In this document: piece after piece, positions 8,074 to 15,532 of the stretch
How the letters are laid out: every line of letters starts with the position of its first letter
Numbering within the stretch: position 1 is the first letter of the stretch
Assembly: GCF_030730205.1 (NCBI RefSeq)
Contig: NZ_JANQVQ010000172.1
Coordinates: 1-44,442 of the forward strand
DNA: 44,442 nucleotides
DNA from: Paraglaciecola sp.
GTDB lineage: Bacteria; Pseudomonadota; Gammaproteobacteria; Enterobacterales; Alteromonadaceae
Direction: 5' to 3'
Made by a program: the position numbers and the translations under genes
Notes under the pieces: model-generated
The model's database searches: none
Told to the model about the DNA's origin: nothing
Seen by the model: only the letters and a program-made list of their open reading frames with translations

Positions 8074-9312
8074 TCACTGCATTTGCGCTTCAGTTGACAT
8101 CACATGTTGAGTACGCGTGTAAGTAAATTGCAGCCATGCCAACATAATCACACTGGTTAGCAAACTAAAAATGAGGCCCAACATTATCCAAAAGGGTAAT
8201 ACATATACAAAGAGCGCCGAAAGCAAAGACAAATGCTTAAGCCATTCCAACCAAGGTGCCCAAGCTCTATTTTCTAAAATCATTCCCACAGAAAAACTAG
8301 CAAACAACACCCAAAATACTATTCCAATCTGCTGATACGTGGCTAAGGAGTTGATATTCAATAGCAACAGTAATCCGATACACGTAGTTAAGCTATGTTG
8401 AACTAAACAATAGATCTTGCTTAACAGTGAAATACTAATATCAAATTTTTGAAATTGCTTTAAGTCAGTCTTAACAATAGGAAAGGCTTGGCTCACATCA
8501 GCAGGCCGCCAGCCAGTTCGACCAAACCATACTCGACACTTATCAGACAATTTTTTGGTGTGCCAACTGTCTCGACAAAGCTGTGCATAGACCTGCACAT
8601 TAGCATACAAGGGATTCCAACTTTTTAACGAACCTCGGATACCAAAGATAACAGGATCCGTTGCCAACTCTTCTTGAAATGTACCAAATAGCCGATCCCA
8701 CAGAATGAACACACCACCATAGTTTTTATCAATATACACAGCGTTTTGCGCGTGATGAACACGATGATTTGAAGGGCTAACAAATATCAACTCAAACCAA
8801 CCTAGTTTCGGCACATGCCGCGTGTGAACCCAGAATTGATAAATAAGATTAAGTGCTCCGACAGAGATTAATAATAAGGGTTCGACTCCCAGAATGGCTA
8901 AAGGTAGATAAAAAACCCAACTCAAAAAACTGCTACTTGACTGCCTTAATGCCGTCGTCAGGTTATATTCTTCACTGGAGTGATGAACAACGTGGGCTGC
9001 CCATAACATGCTTATTTCGTGACCAAAACGATGGTTCCAGTAGTAACAAAAGTCGTATAGAACAAAAACCGAGAGCCAGATTATGAAGGTATCAGGGAGT
9101 GTCAGCAGTGCATAATTTTCATAAATTACTACATAAATTGTAAAGGGAACCATCGCTTTAACTATGTCCAACATGCGACTTAGTACACCGGCACTGAGGC
9201 TAACAATCGCATCGTTTATTCGGTAATAATGTGTTTGCCGTACTTTCTCTAATAGGAGCTCTACCCCTATCAGCAGAAAGAAAAACGGCACTGCATATAA
9301 AATATAATTCAT
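8074..9312 (-). CDS. Sterol desaturase / fatty acid hydroxylase superfamily membrane enzyme
   Basis: A 412-aa integral membrane protein with the diiron histidine boxes of the fatty acid hydroxylase superfamily: NHRFGHE (around residue 93), HVVHHSSEEYN (around 107) and SNHRVHHAQN (around 182), followed by KNYGGVFILWDRLFGTF. This layout is close to bacterial relatives of alkylglycerol monooxygenase. Helices are predicted at the N-terminus and in the 130 C-terminal residues after the catalytic core. It should hydroxylate or desaturate a lipid in the inner membrane using O2; the lipid cannot be told from sequence. Upstream lies a divergent promoter region shared with the DUF3014 gene. Confidence 0.88.
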   Translation of the reverse strand: MNYILYAVPFFFLLIGVELLLEKVRQTHYYRINDAIVSLSAGVLSRMLDIVKAMVPFTIYVVIYENYALLTLPDTFIIWLSVFVLYDFCYYWNHRFGHEISMLWAAHVVHHSSEEYNLTTALRQSSSSFLSWVFYLPLAILGVEPLLLISVGALNLIYQFWVHTRHVPKLGWFELIFVSPSNHRVHHAQNAVYIDKNYGGVFILWDRLFGTFQEELATDPVIFGIRGSLKSWNPLYANVQVYAQLCRDSWHTKKLSDKCRVWFGRTGWRPADVSQAFPIVKTDLKQFQKFDISISLLSKIYCLVQHSLTTCIGLLLLLNINSLATYQQIGIVFWVLFASFSVGMILENRAWAPWLEWLKHLSLLSALFVYVLPFWIMLGLIFSLLTSVIMLAWLQFTYTRTQHVMSTEAQMQ

Positions 9313-9400
9313 TTCTACACCTAACTACGCTTATGACCAAATAGTCCATACTAGCAACTTAAGCAGTTTATGCTGACTAACAAAGAGCGTCCAGCGCAAT

Positions 9401-9417
9401 GTTAACAATACGTTAAC
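9401..9417. promoter_or_regulatory. Pair of GTTAAC palindromes one helical turn apart
   Basis: GTTAAC occurs at 9401-9406 and again at 9412-9417, so the two centres are 11 bp apart on one face of the helix. The site is in the 241-bp divergent intergenic region between the membrane hydroxylase and the DUF3014 gene. A repressor or activator operator is possible; no known regulator is recognised. Confidence 0.25.
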
Positions 9418-9553
9418 GATTATCGATGGTGTTTTTTAAAAGACTTGGAAATAATTGGAACCAAATCTAAGTGAACTTGCCATATCATTTTGTAGTGATT
9501 TTAAGTAGTCTAGATATTCAATTTTTCAACAATTGAACATGAAAGGAGACATC

Positions 9554-10372
9554 ATGGAAACCGAAAATGGTAAATCATTAGTACCTCATTTTGCGATTGG
9601 GGCGATTGTAATAGTTGTCATTTTAGTTGTTATTTTTTGGCCTTCTGAGCCAGAGCCAGTGATTTCTGAAGTGACTCCTCCCGCCATGGTGCAAGCCGAG
9701 CCCGAACGTCAGATTGAAGAAACGCCTCAAATAGTGACAGTTGATGACGAACCAGTCGTGCAGGAAGATGAACCCGAGCCATTGCCCATCCCTGAGCCAA
9801 AACCATTGGATACAAGTGACGGCACGGTAAAAACAAAATTGCTGCAATTATCTGACTATGATTCATTGGCCCGCTTAATTGTTGACGACGCTTTATTAAA
9901 AAGATTTGTTGTTATGACCTATACCTTAGCGGATGAAACGATAGCGGCGAACAATCGGGTTTTAGTTCAACCAGACAAGCCATTCCGAACCTTTCAACAA
10001 GCTGATAAACAATGGATCGATCCCGCCAGTTACAAGCGCTACACCCCTTATGTTGACGCTCTCACTTCAATAGACAGTACTTCACTATTGGAGTTGTACG
10101 CTGAATACAAACCGGCATTAGATAGTATTTTTGCTGAGATTAGCGGTCCATCAGAGAATTTTAACGATAAATTGGCCGAGGCCATTAACGTGTTACTCGA
10201 TACGCCTGAGGTGCCAGTACCTGTTGAAGTATACAATGACAGCGTGATGTTAAAATTTGCTGATCCTCAGTTAGAGGCCTTAACAGCACCGCAAAAACAA
10301 TTGTTGCGTACCGGGCCAGAAAATATGCGCAGAATAAAAGCAAAATTGCGAGAAATTAAAGAGGCACTGTAA
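9554..10372 (+). CDS. DUF3014 domain protein, membrane-anchored
   Basis: A 272-aa protein. The ATG at 9554 is preferred to a TTG 21 nt upstream because AAAGGAG stands seven bases before it. An N-terminal signal-anchor helix (about residues 12-30, HFAIGAIVIVVILVVIFW) is followed by a proline- and glutamate-rich linker of about 50 residues, then the DUF3014 domain (about 85-270; LLQLSDYDSLARLIVDDALLKRFV start, ending ENMRRIKAKLREIKEAL). The bulk is therefore probably in the periplasm. Function is unknown. The next gene starts two bases after the stop, and DUF3014 and DUF1285 genes as a pair suggest a shared envelope-related role; that is inference. Confidence 0.85.
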   Translation: METENGKSLVPHFAIGAIVIVVILVVIFWPSEPEPVISEVTPPAMVQAEPERQIEETPQIVTVDDEPVVQEDEPEPLPIPEPKPLDTSDGTVKTKLLQLSDYDSLARLIVDDALLKRFVVMTYTLADETIAANNRVLVQPDKPFRTFQQADKQWIDPASYKRYTPYVDALTSIDSTSLLELYAEYKPALDSIFAEISGPSENFNDKLAEAINVLLDTPEVPVPVEVYNDSVMLKFADPQLEALTAPQKQLLRTGPENMRRIKAKLREIKEAL

Positions 10373-10374
10373 AA

Positions 10375-10923
10375 ATGGCTGATTTTGACCTTGCAAAGTT
10401 GCAACATGAAATAGCCACTCAGGATGCCAAATTGCCACCTGTAGAAAAATGGGATCCTCCCTTTTGTGGTGATATTGACATGGAAGTTAAGCATGACGGA
10501 AGCTGGCATTACATGGGAACACCTATTTCTCGACCCGCCTTAGTCAAAATGTTTGCCAGTGTGATAAAACGAGAAAACGACAATTATTTTCTCGTTACAC
10601 CGGTTGAAAAAGTAGGTATTAAAGTTATTGATAGCCCATTTTTGATCACTCAATGGCAACAACAAAGTGGCGACATCATTTTTACCACAAATCTTGAAGA
10701 CAGCTTTGTACTCGGGTCAAGTCATCCAATAAAACTAATGTACGATAGAGTCAATAACGAGCTTTTACCTTATGCACTGGTGAGAAGAAATTTATGGGCC
10801 AGATTACATCAAAACGTCTTTTACCAACTTGCTCAGTTGGGTAAAGAAACCCTCATCGACAACGATGTCCATTTAGTCATTGAAAGCGGTGGACAATCCT
10901 TCAGTTTAGGGAAATGCACGTAG
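10375..10923 (+). CDS. DUF1285 domain protein
   Basis: A 182-aa soluble protein of the DUF1285 family, recognised by the PPVEKWDPPFCGDIDMEVKHDGSWHYMGTPI beginning and the YFLVTPVEKVGIKV block. It starts two bases after the DUF3014 stop; the GAGG within the end of that gene can serve as ribosome site, so translation is coupled. DUF1285 proteins have a beta-rich two-lobed fold by structure, with no proven activity. No signal peptide or membrane segment is visible, so it is cytoplasmic. A terminator is not evident in the 86-nt gap that follows, which carries the Fur-box promoter of the next unit. Confidence 0.85.
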   Translation: MADFDLAKLQHEIATQDAKLPPVEKWDPPFCGDIDMEVKHDGSWHYMGTPISRPALVKMFASVIKRENDNYFLVTPVEKVGIKVIDSPFLITQWQQQSGDIIFTTNLEDSFVLGSSHPIKLMYDRVNNELLPYALVRRNLWARLHQNVFYQLAQLGKETLIDNDVHLVIESGGQSFSLGKCT

Positions 10924-10957
10924 TCTGAACGCGAAGACATAAAAACAAAAACAGTTA

Positions 10958-10986
10958 TTGATAATGATTCTCATTTGCGTTAGATT
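10958..10986 (+). promoter_or_regulatory. Fur box overlapping a sigma-70 promoter
   Basis: The 19-bp stretch at 10960-10978 (GATAATGATTCTCATTTGC) matches the classical Fur box in 15 of 19 positions. It overlaps a -35 element TTGATA (10958-10963) and fills the 17-bp spacer before TAGATT (10981-10986). This is the textbook position for iron-dependent repression. The AAGGAG ribosome site at 10997-11002 and the gene at 11010 follow directly. Confidence 0.8.
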
Positions 10987-11009
10987 AAATTTAACCAAGG
11001 AGAACTATT

Positions 11010-11459
11010 ATGACGACTCGCTTTTTATGCCCCAATCATCGCCACTGGCTGCAATCTAACCCGAAAGCTGCTATTGCACATTTGTCTGATACTCAAGATA
11101 CTGGGCAGTGGTATCGAGAGCAGGGTTTGTGGTCACAAGCTCTACCTTACTTAGGCTGCGCTTTTGAAACCGCAGAAATAGTGCTAAATACATCAACTAA
11201 AAATCAAGCAACAGCAGTGATTACTTTTACTTCTTGCGCCGTTTTGTTAGGTGATACATGGCATAAATTAGGAGAACTTGGGCTGAGTCGGCAAGCTTTT
11301 CAGTCAGCCCAACAACGTTTAATTCCCGAGCTCAGCCTTTATCAGCAGCAGTCAGAGATACAGGCTTGTATTACAGATTGTATTCAGGCTTTAGCGAAAG
11401 GTATGGAAGTATCTTCATCGCGCTTTAATCTAAGTTATGAGGCTCGCATGCGCCACTAA
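11010..11459 (+). CDS. Fur-controlled helical (TPR-like) protein of unknown function
   Basis: A 149-aa protein with no signal peptide. I cannot name a family. It begins MTTRFLCPNHRHWLQ, with a C7-x-N-H10-x-H12-W motif that could bind a metal, and then is almost wholly alpha-helical with paired helices that read like TPR units (GQWYREQGLWSQALPYLGCAFETAE and GDTWHKLGELGLSRQAFQSAQQ). AAGGAG stands seven bases before the ATG. The Fur box just upstream predicts expression in iron starvation. A 60-aa gene with a matching C-x-N-H-x-H motif follows after 21 nt and is likely its partner. Confidence 0.7.
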   Translation: MTTRFLCPNHRHWLQSNPKAAIAHLSDTQDTGQWYREQGLWSQALPYLGCAFETAEIVLNTSTKNQATAVITFTSCAVLLGDTWHKLGELGLSRQAFQSAQQRLIPELSLYQQQSEIQACITDCIQALAKGMEVSSSRFNLSYEARMRH

Positions 11460-11480
11460 CGTGCATATGGGGGATTGATC

Positions 11481-11663
11481 ATGTCTACGTTGAACAACGC
11501 TCAGCAACTTGAGCAAGATGATTTTCTAGATATTCAAATTAAGGTTGCAGTGTTAGCCAAATTGCTTCAACAGCAAAAGCTATGCGCCGAAGATTTGCAT
11601 TGTCAGAATCATCAACACAAACACATTTTACTTAACCTACTGTTAGAAGCGGTGAAGGTTTAG
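11481..11663 (+). CDS. Small Cys/His-rich protein, partner of the Fur-controlled gene
   Basis: A 60-aa protein; the ATG at 11481 is chosen over a TTG six bases earlier because GGGGGA lies five to ten bases before it. The N-terminal half is a glutamine-rich helix. The C-terminal third carries C35, H40, C41, H44, H46 and H48 (LCAEDLHCQNHQHKH), a cluster able to bind one metal ion, followed by a hydrophobic helix. The C41-Q-N-H-Q-H segment matches the CPNHRH near the start of the preceding protein. It is in the Fur-box transcription unit, which ends at a hairpin terminator just beyond the stop. No function is known to me. Confidence 0.65.
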   Translation: MSTLNNAQQLEQDDFLDIQIKVAVLAKLLQQQKLCAEDLHCQNHQHKHILLNLLLEAVKV

Positions 11664-11665
11664 AT

Positions 11666-11689
11666 AAAAGGCCGCTTAGCGACCTTTTT
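11666..11689. terminator. Bidirectional intrinsic terminator
   Basis: AAAAGG (11666-11671) pairs with CCTTTT (11683-11688), enclosing an inner CGC-TTA-GCG stem. A T-run follows on the plus strand and the A-run gives one on the minus strand, so it can end both the Fur-controlled unit and the rph-pyrE-tusA unit. Its right half lies within the 3' end of tusA. Confidence 0.7.
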
Positions 11690-11930
11690 GAATAACATAA
11701 CGGTAAGGACTTTGCTTGATATCGGTGGCAATTAGCTGATGTTCCATAAAACGGCAAAAACTCGGAACATCGCGGGTAGTTGAGTGATCATCGGCAATCA
11801 CTAACAGCGTTTGTCCGACTGACATTTCACGAATTTTTAAGCGAACCATCATTACCGGCTCTGGGCAACGCAAGCCGGTAGCATCAAGTTGAAAATCTGT
11901 ATTAGAAAACCTAGTATTTACTTCAAGCAT
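11676..11930 (-). CDS. tusA: TusA-family sulfur carrier
   Basis: An 84-aa protein of the TusA/SirA family. The active cysteine is C22 in LRCPEPVMM; the rest is the usual beta-alpha-beta fold with [19 protein letters not shown] and a CRFMEHQL segment. TusA takes sulfur from IscS and passes it to the TusBCD relay for 2-thiouridine in tRNA, and may feed other sulfur pathways. The ATG lies five bases after the pyrE stop with no clear ribosome site, so translation is probably coupled. The family also includes carriers of other function, so the exact role within it is not certain. Confidence 0.85.
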   Translation of the reverse strand: MLEVNTRFSNTDFQLDATGLRCPEPVMMVRLKIREMSVGQTLLVIADDHSTTRDVPSFCRFMEHQLIATDIKQSPYRYVIQKGR

Positions 11931-11935
11931 AAAAC

Positions 11936-12577
11936 TTAAATACCGTAGGTTTGGCGGTACTGTTTAATGTTAATTAAATGCTCATCCAAATCGGGACGGT
12001 CGGCTAAATAGCTAATCAAATCATCCAAACTTATAATACTCACCACTTTGGTTGCAAAGTCGCGCTCCACCTCTTGAATAGCAGATAACTCGCCCTGACC
12101 TCGCTCCTGACGGTCAAGAGCAATCAATACACCGGCTAGTTGAGCATTGTTTGCAGCAATGAGTTGCATAGACTCCCTAATCGCCGTACCCGCAGTGATG
12201 ACATCATCCACCAGCATGATTTTACCCACCAATGGACTCCCAACTAAATTGCCACCTTCACCGTGAGTTTTCGCCTCTTTTCGATTGAAGCAGTAAGGAA
12301 CATCAACACCATGCTTATCCGCCAAGGCCACTGCCGTTGTGGTGGCAATCGGAATACCTTTATATGCAGGGCCAAATAGTACGTCATATTCAATCCCTGA
12401 GCGCTGTAGAGCCTGAGCATAAAACTGACCAAGCTTGGCTAAATCTCCACCGGTATTAAACAGGCCAGCATTAAAAAAATAGGGGCTGGTTCGCCCAGAC
12501 TTCAAAATAAATTGACCAAATTTTAAGACACTTCGCGCTACGGCAAATTCAATAAAATCGCGCTGATAATCCTGCAT
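11936..12577 (-). CDS. pyrE: Orotate phosphoribosyltransferase
   Basis: A 213-aa enzyme joining orotate and PRPP to give orotidine-5'-phosphate in pyrimidine synthesis. The PRPP-binding motif reads [17 protein letters not shown], and the N-terminal [13 protein letters not shown] and [10 protein letters not shown] blocks are typical. Length is the same as in E. coli. AGGAG stands six bases before the start. It follows rph by 29 nt, the same order as in E. coli; that gap is too short to hold the leader hairpins of the E. coli UTP-sensitive attenuator, so control must differ here. Confidence 0.97.
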   Translation of the reverse strand: MQDYQRDFIEFAVARSVLKFGQFILKSGRTSPYFFNAGLFNTGGDLAKLGQFYAQALQRSGIEYDVLFGPAYKGIPIATTTAVALADKHGVDVPYCFNRKEAKTHGEGGNLVGSPLVGKIMLVDDVITAGTAIRESMQLIAANNAQLAGVLIALDRQERGQGELSAIQEVERDFATKVVSIISLDDLISYLADRPDLDEHLINIKQYRQTYGI

Positions 12578-12606
12578 ACCAACTCCTACTTTTAGTTCTC
12601 GTTCAC

Positions 12607-13320
12607 TCAGTTAAGTGCAGACTTTTGCTCATCAAATAATTCACGCAAGCCTTGTTTAGCCAGCTCCAACATTTCTTGAAGTTCATCAAAACTAAAAGGT
12701 TCTGCTTCAGCCGTACCTTGCACTTCAATGAGTTTACCTGTGTCTGTCATCACGATATTCATGTCGGTTTCAGCATCTGAATCTTCGATATACTCAAGAT
12801 CAGCCACCGCGTTACCTTTGTAGATACCTACCGAAAGTGCTGCGATCATATGTTTAATTGGATTGGTTTTAATAATACCTTTGCTGCGCATCCAAGTTAG
12901 TGCATCAACTAACGCAACACACGCACCGGTGATTGAAGCCGTACGAGTTCCACCGTCAGCCTGAATAACATCACAATCAACCACGATGGTGTTTTCACCT
13001 AATAGCTTCAGATCTACTGCAGCACGCAAAGAACGAGCGATTAAACGTTGGATTTCAAGGGTACGGCCACCTTGTTTGCCGCGGGCCGCCTCGCGATCTG
13101 AGCGGGTATGTGTGGCTCTTGGTAACATACTATATTCTGCAGTGACCCATCCCTTTCCTTGGCCTTTCATAAAACGCGGTACCCCTTCGGTTACAGAGGC
13201 ATTGCACAAAACTTTAGTATTGCCAAACTCAATTAAAACAGAGCCTTCAGCGTGACAGGTGTAATGACGAGTGATGGTTACGGGACGAATTTGACTTGCT
13301 GTTCTGCCACTTGGACGCAT
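12607..13320 (-). CDS. rph: RNase PH
   Basis: A 237-aa phosphorolytic 3' exoribonuclease that trims tRNA 3' ends. The start [14 protein letters not shown] is universal in the family; the ATG at 13318-13320 has GGAG eight bases upstream, so an ATG four codons earlier is not used. Key regions are visible: the [33 protein letters not shown] stretch in parts ([14 protein letters not shown]), [13 protein letters not shown] with the phosphate-binding region, and the [13 protein letters not shown] block near residue 195. The protein is full length, unlike the frameshifted E. coli K-12 copy. It leads the rph-pyrE-tusA unit and diverges from yicC. Confidence 0.96.
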   Translation of the reverse strand: MRPSGRTASQIRPVTITRHYTCHAEGSVLIEFGNTKVLCNASVTEGVPRFMKGQGKGWVTAEYSMLPRATHTRSDREAARGKQGGRTLEIQRLIARSLRAAVDLKLLGENTIVVDCDVIQADGGTRTASITGACVALVDALTWMRSKGIIKTNPIKHMIAALSVGIYKGNAVADLEYIEDSDAETDMNIVMTDTGKLIEVQGTAEAEPFSFDELQEMLELAKQGLRELFDEQKSALN

Positions 13321-13427
13321 GTGGAACTCCATTTAGATAATTAAGCGAATTATACCCATAAAGCGTCTTGGGTGGGTGAAAAAATACAGCCTTGAGTATT
13401 ATTTGCTGCTAAAGCAAACAACAAGGT

Positions 13428-13433
13428 TATAAT
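13428..13433 (+). promoter_or_regulatory. Perfect -10 element for yicC
   Basis: TATAAT at 13428-13433 lies 29 bases before the yicC start, a normal distance for a leader. A convincing -35 is not seen: TTGCTG at 13403-13408 has a 19-bp spacer. The -10 box alone is a strong match. Confidence 0.45.
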
Positions 13434-13461
13434 GCCACCATCTAAGTTGTAGGGAATTATC

Positions 13462-14325
13462 ATGATTTATAGTATGACCGCTTTCGCTCGCCGAGAGTGC
13501 AAAGCAAAGTGGGGCACTGCCGTATGGGAAATCCGCTCTGTTAATCAACGATTTTTAGAAACCTTTTTCAGATTACCTGAACAATTCAAAAGCATGGAAC
13601 CGCTGCTCCGGGAACGTTTCAGAGCAAAGCTCCAGCGCGGTAAAATAGAGTGTTCGCTCCGCTTTATCGCCAATGATGCCGCCGTTGGTAAGCTGAGTAT
13701 TAACGAAGATCTAGCCAAACAAATTATGCAAGCAGCAGAATGGGTGCAAAATCAAGGGCAAACAAGTGGGGTTAACCCTGTGGACGTGCTGAGATGGCCT
13801 GGTGTTATAGCTGCAGAAGAAACCGATATGGATGCTATTCAAGCCGAAATATTGGCTGAATTTGATCTTACCTTGCAAGACTTTATTGCAAGCCGTGCGA
13901 CTGAAGGTAGCAATCTAAAAGCCCTTATTGAACAGCGTTTAGACAATATCAGCGCTGAAGTCGTTAAAGTGACAGCTCACATGCCCGAGGTCATTAAATG
14001 GCAACGAGAAAAGATACTAACACGCTTTGAAGAAGCAAAAATTGATCTAGACCCTAGCCGGATAGAACAAGAGATGATTATGCTCGCGCAAAAAGTGGAC
14101 GTTGCTGAAGAGCTCGACCGCTTAAATTCACACATAGGTGAAACCCATAAAATACTGAAAAAGGGCGGGGCGGTAGGCCGTCGCTTGGATTTTATGATGC
14201 AAGAATTTAATCGAGAATCTAACACTCTGGGTTCGAAATCAATCAATAGCGATATCACCCAATCAGCAGTTGAATTAAAAGTATTAATCGAACAAATGCG
14301 CGAGCAGATCGCCAATATTGAATAA
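13462..14325 (+). CDS. yicC: YicC/YloC-family endoribonuclease
   Basis: A 287-aa protein. The N-terminal block MIYSMTAFARRECKAKWGTAVWEIRSVNQRFLE and the C-terminal block FMMQEFNRESNTLGSKSINSDITQSAVELKVLIEQMREQIANIE are the two Pfam signatures of the family. YicC-type proteins are RNases reported to act in RNA turnover in enterics and YloC to act similarly in Bacillus. AGGGA stands in front of the ATG. The gene diverges from rph, another RNase; this rph/yicC pairing is conserved in many gammaproteobacteria. A hairpin follows the stop. Confidence 0.93.
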   Translation: MIYSMTAFARRECKAKWGTAVWEIRSVNQRFLETFFRLPEQFKSMEPLLRERFRAKLQRGKIECSLRFIANDAAVGKLSINEDLAKQIMQAAEWVQNQGQTSGVNPVDVLRWPGVIAAEETDMDAIQAEILAEFDLTLQDFIASRATEGSNLKALIEQRLDNISAEVVKVTAHMPEVIKWQREKILTRFEEAKIDLDPSRIEQEMIMLAQKVDVAEELDRLNSHIGETHKILKKGGAVGRRLDFMMQEFNRESNTLGSKSINSDITQSAVELKVLIEQMREQIANIE

Positions 14326-14336
14326 TAAAGGTTTAT

Positions 14337-14359
14337 GGCGCTTCTAATTTAGAAGCGCC
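14337..14359. repeat. Strong hairpin after yicC, no U-run
   Basis: GGCGCTTCT (14337-14345) and AGAAGCGCC (14351-14359) form a perfect 9-bp stem with a 5-nt loop, 12 bases after the yicC stop. The following bases (TGAATCTCC) are not T-rich, so Rho-independent ending would be weak. It may protect the 3' end of the mRNA. Confidence 0.6.
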
Positions 14360-14694
14360 TGAATCTCCTACCAAAACATTTCGCTGGCAATTAATACACC
14401 ACCTCACTTGTCAAAGAATCTTACGATACAACAAGTACATTGAATGTTTTTTGTACACACCAACATCTAGTAATGAATTAAACGGCCGACAGGATTGCTA
14501 TATCCAACTAGCCAGTAAGTTTTACTAAGAACAATGTCAAAATAATTTACATGCAGGTAGTTTAAAAAGGCAATGTAATACTAATATGTTGAAATATATC
14601 AATTTAATTTTTTGGATTGATTTATGCAGGACCTGTTTAGTTAGTCTAGTTTTTTAGCTGTGGGAATAATTTCCTTGATGTTTAAGGTGATAAT
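14360..14694. other. Gene-free stretch between yicC and the 60-aa ORF
   Basis: About 335 bases with no convincing gene on either strand. The second half is AT-rich (for example 14590-14625). I see no known regulator site, no repeat longer than short A/T runs and no terminator besides the hairpin at its left edge. A promoter for the 60-aa ORF must lie here, but no good -35/-10 pair stands out. Confidence 0.5.
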
Positions 14695-14877
14695 ATGTCT
14701 TGTTTAACACGAAATTTGCAAAACCAACTTTGTCGTTATTTACAAAAAAACAGCGCTGAGTTTTTTAATCAGGATCCCGAGGGGGTCAGGGTCGCTTTGG
14801 TGAGTAAGGGAGTATGCCCCTCCGATGTGACAACGGATCAAGTTAGACTCATTTTAAAACAGGCAGAGAGCCGTTAA
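14695..14877 (+). CDS. Small hypothetical protein
   Basis: A 60-aa frame starting MSCLTRNLQNQLCRYLQKNSA. AAGGTG seven bases upstream of the ATG supports translation. The product is helical, charged and soluble, with three cysteines (C3, C13, C41), and ends QVRLILKQAESR. I recognise no family. It stands alone between a 335-bp gene-free region and the convergent alkyltransferase-like gene. It could be an orphan gene or a chance frame; codon use looks normal for the window. Confidence 0.5.
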   Translation: MSCLTRNLQNQLCRYLQKNSAEFFNQDPEGVRVALVSKGVCPSDVTTDQVRLILKQAESR

Positions 14878-14908
14878 ATAAAATTTGCTTAATGACGCTA
14901 ACACCGAT

Positions 14909-15256
14909 TTAAAAACGTAGTTTAATAAGCATCTCAGTCAGATTTGGTTGCCATTGAAAAACCTTGAGATTAACTCGGTAGTTTATAACGGCAACATTTT
15001 CTTCAAGTAGCAAGTCGCGCTGAGTATCAGCATCAGAAGACCCCGAAGGAAAAGCAATTTGTCCGTTTGAGCGTAGAACTCGGTGCCAGTTTACTTTGAG
15101 ATTTTTAGGTGCAAGTCCTAATGCTTTTCCTACCAAACGAGCGCTACCAGGTAAGCCTGCTAAATCAGCGATTTGCCCATAGGTCGCAACTGTACCAAAA
15201 GGAATACACTGCACCGTTAGCCATATTTTATTATATTTGCTGCTCGCGTTTACCAT
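14909..15256 (-). CDS. Alkyltransferase-like (ATL) DNA repair protein
   Basis: A 115-aa protein made of only the DNA-binding domain of O6-alkylguanine-DNA alkyltransferase. It has the FGTVATYGQIADLAGLPGSARLVGKAL helix-turn-helix with the nucleotide-flipping arginine (SARLVG). The alkyl-accepting cysteine of the PCHR motif is replaced: the sequence is N-W57-H-R, as in the ATL/YbaZ family. Such proteins do not remove alkyl groups; they bind O6-alkylguanine and hand it to nucleotide excision repair. The ATG is taken at 15254-15256. The start region is flanked by one arm of a long-distance inverted repeat. Confidence 0.9.
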   Translation of the reverse strand: MVNASSKYNKIWLTVQCIPFGTVATYGQIADLAGLPGSARLVGKALGLAPKNLKVNWHRVLRSNGQIAFPSGSSDADTQRDLLLEENVAVINYRVNLKVFQWQPNLTEMLIKLRF

Positions 15257-15370
15257 TTCGCCGCGTTACCTTCTGTCGATCAAGGGAAAAAACTTACTAA
15301 TAACAATCAGTTAGATCAAACATTTTTTGCGATAATTTTTGGTATTTTGCGCTATTAATAACGCGGCGAA
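15257..15370. repeat. 12-bp inverted repeat upstream of the ATL gene
   Basis: TTCGCCGCGTTA (15257-15268) and TAACGCGGCGAA (15359-15370) are perfect reverse complements separated by 90 bp. The inner copy touches the ATG of the alkyltransferase-like gene. The arms are GC-rich in an AT-rich region. In the leader mRNA they could pair and cover the start region; as DNA they could be two operator half-sites. Confidence 0.5.
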
Positions 15371-15532
15371 TTAGGTAAGAAAAAATCTCTTATATTCTTT
15401 TTGAAATTAGCCTTGCTTATGGCATGCTTGAGCCATTATTTTGGATCCGCGTAGTTTTAACATAACTTTTCTGTGTTACACAAAAACAAGTTGTGGGTAT
15501 AAACACTATAGCTAGACTGATGTTGGTGTTTT

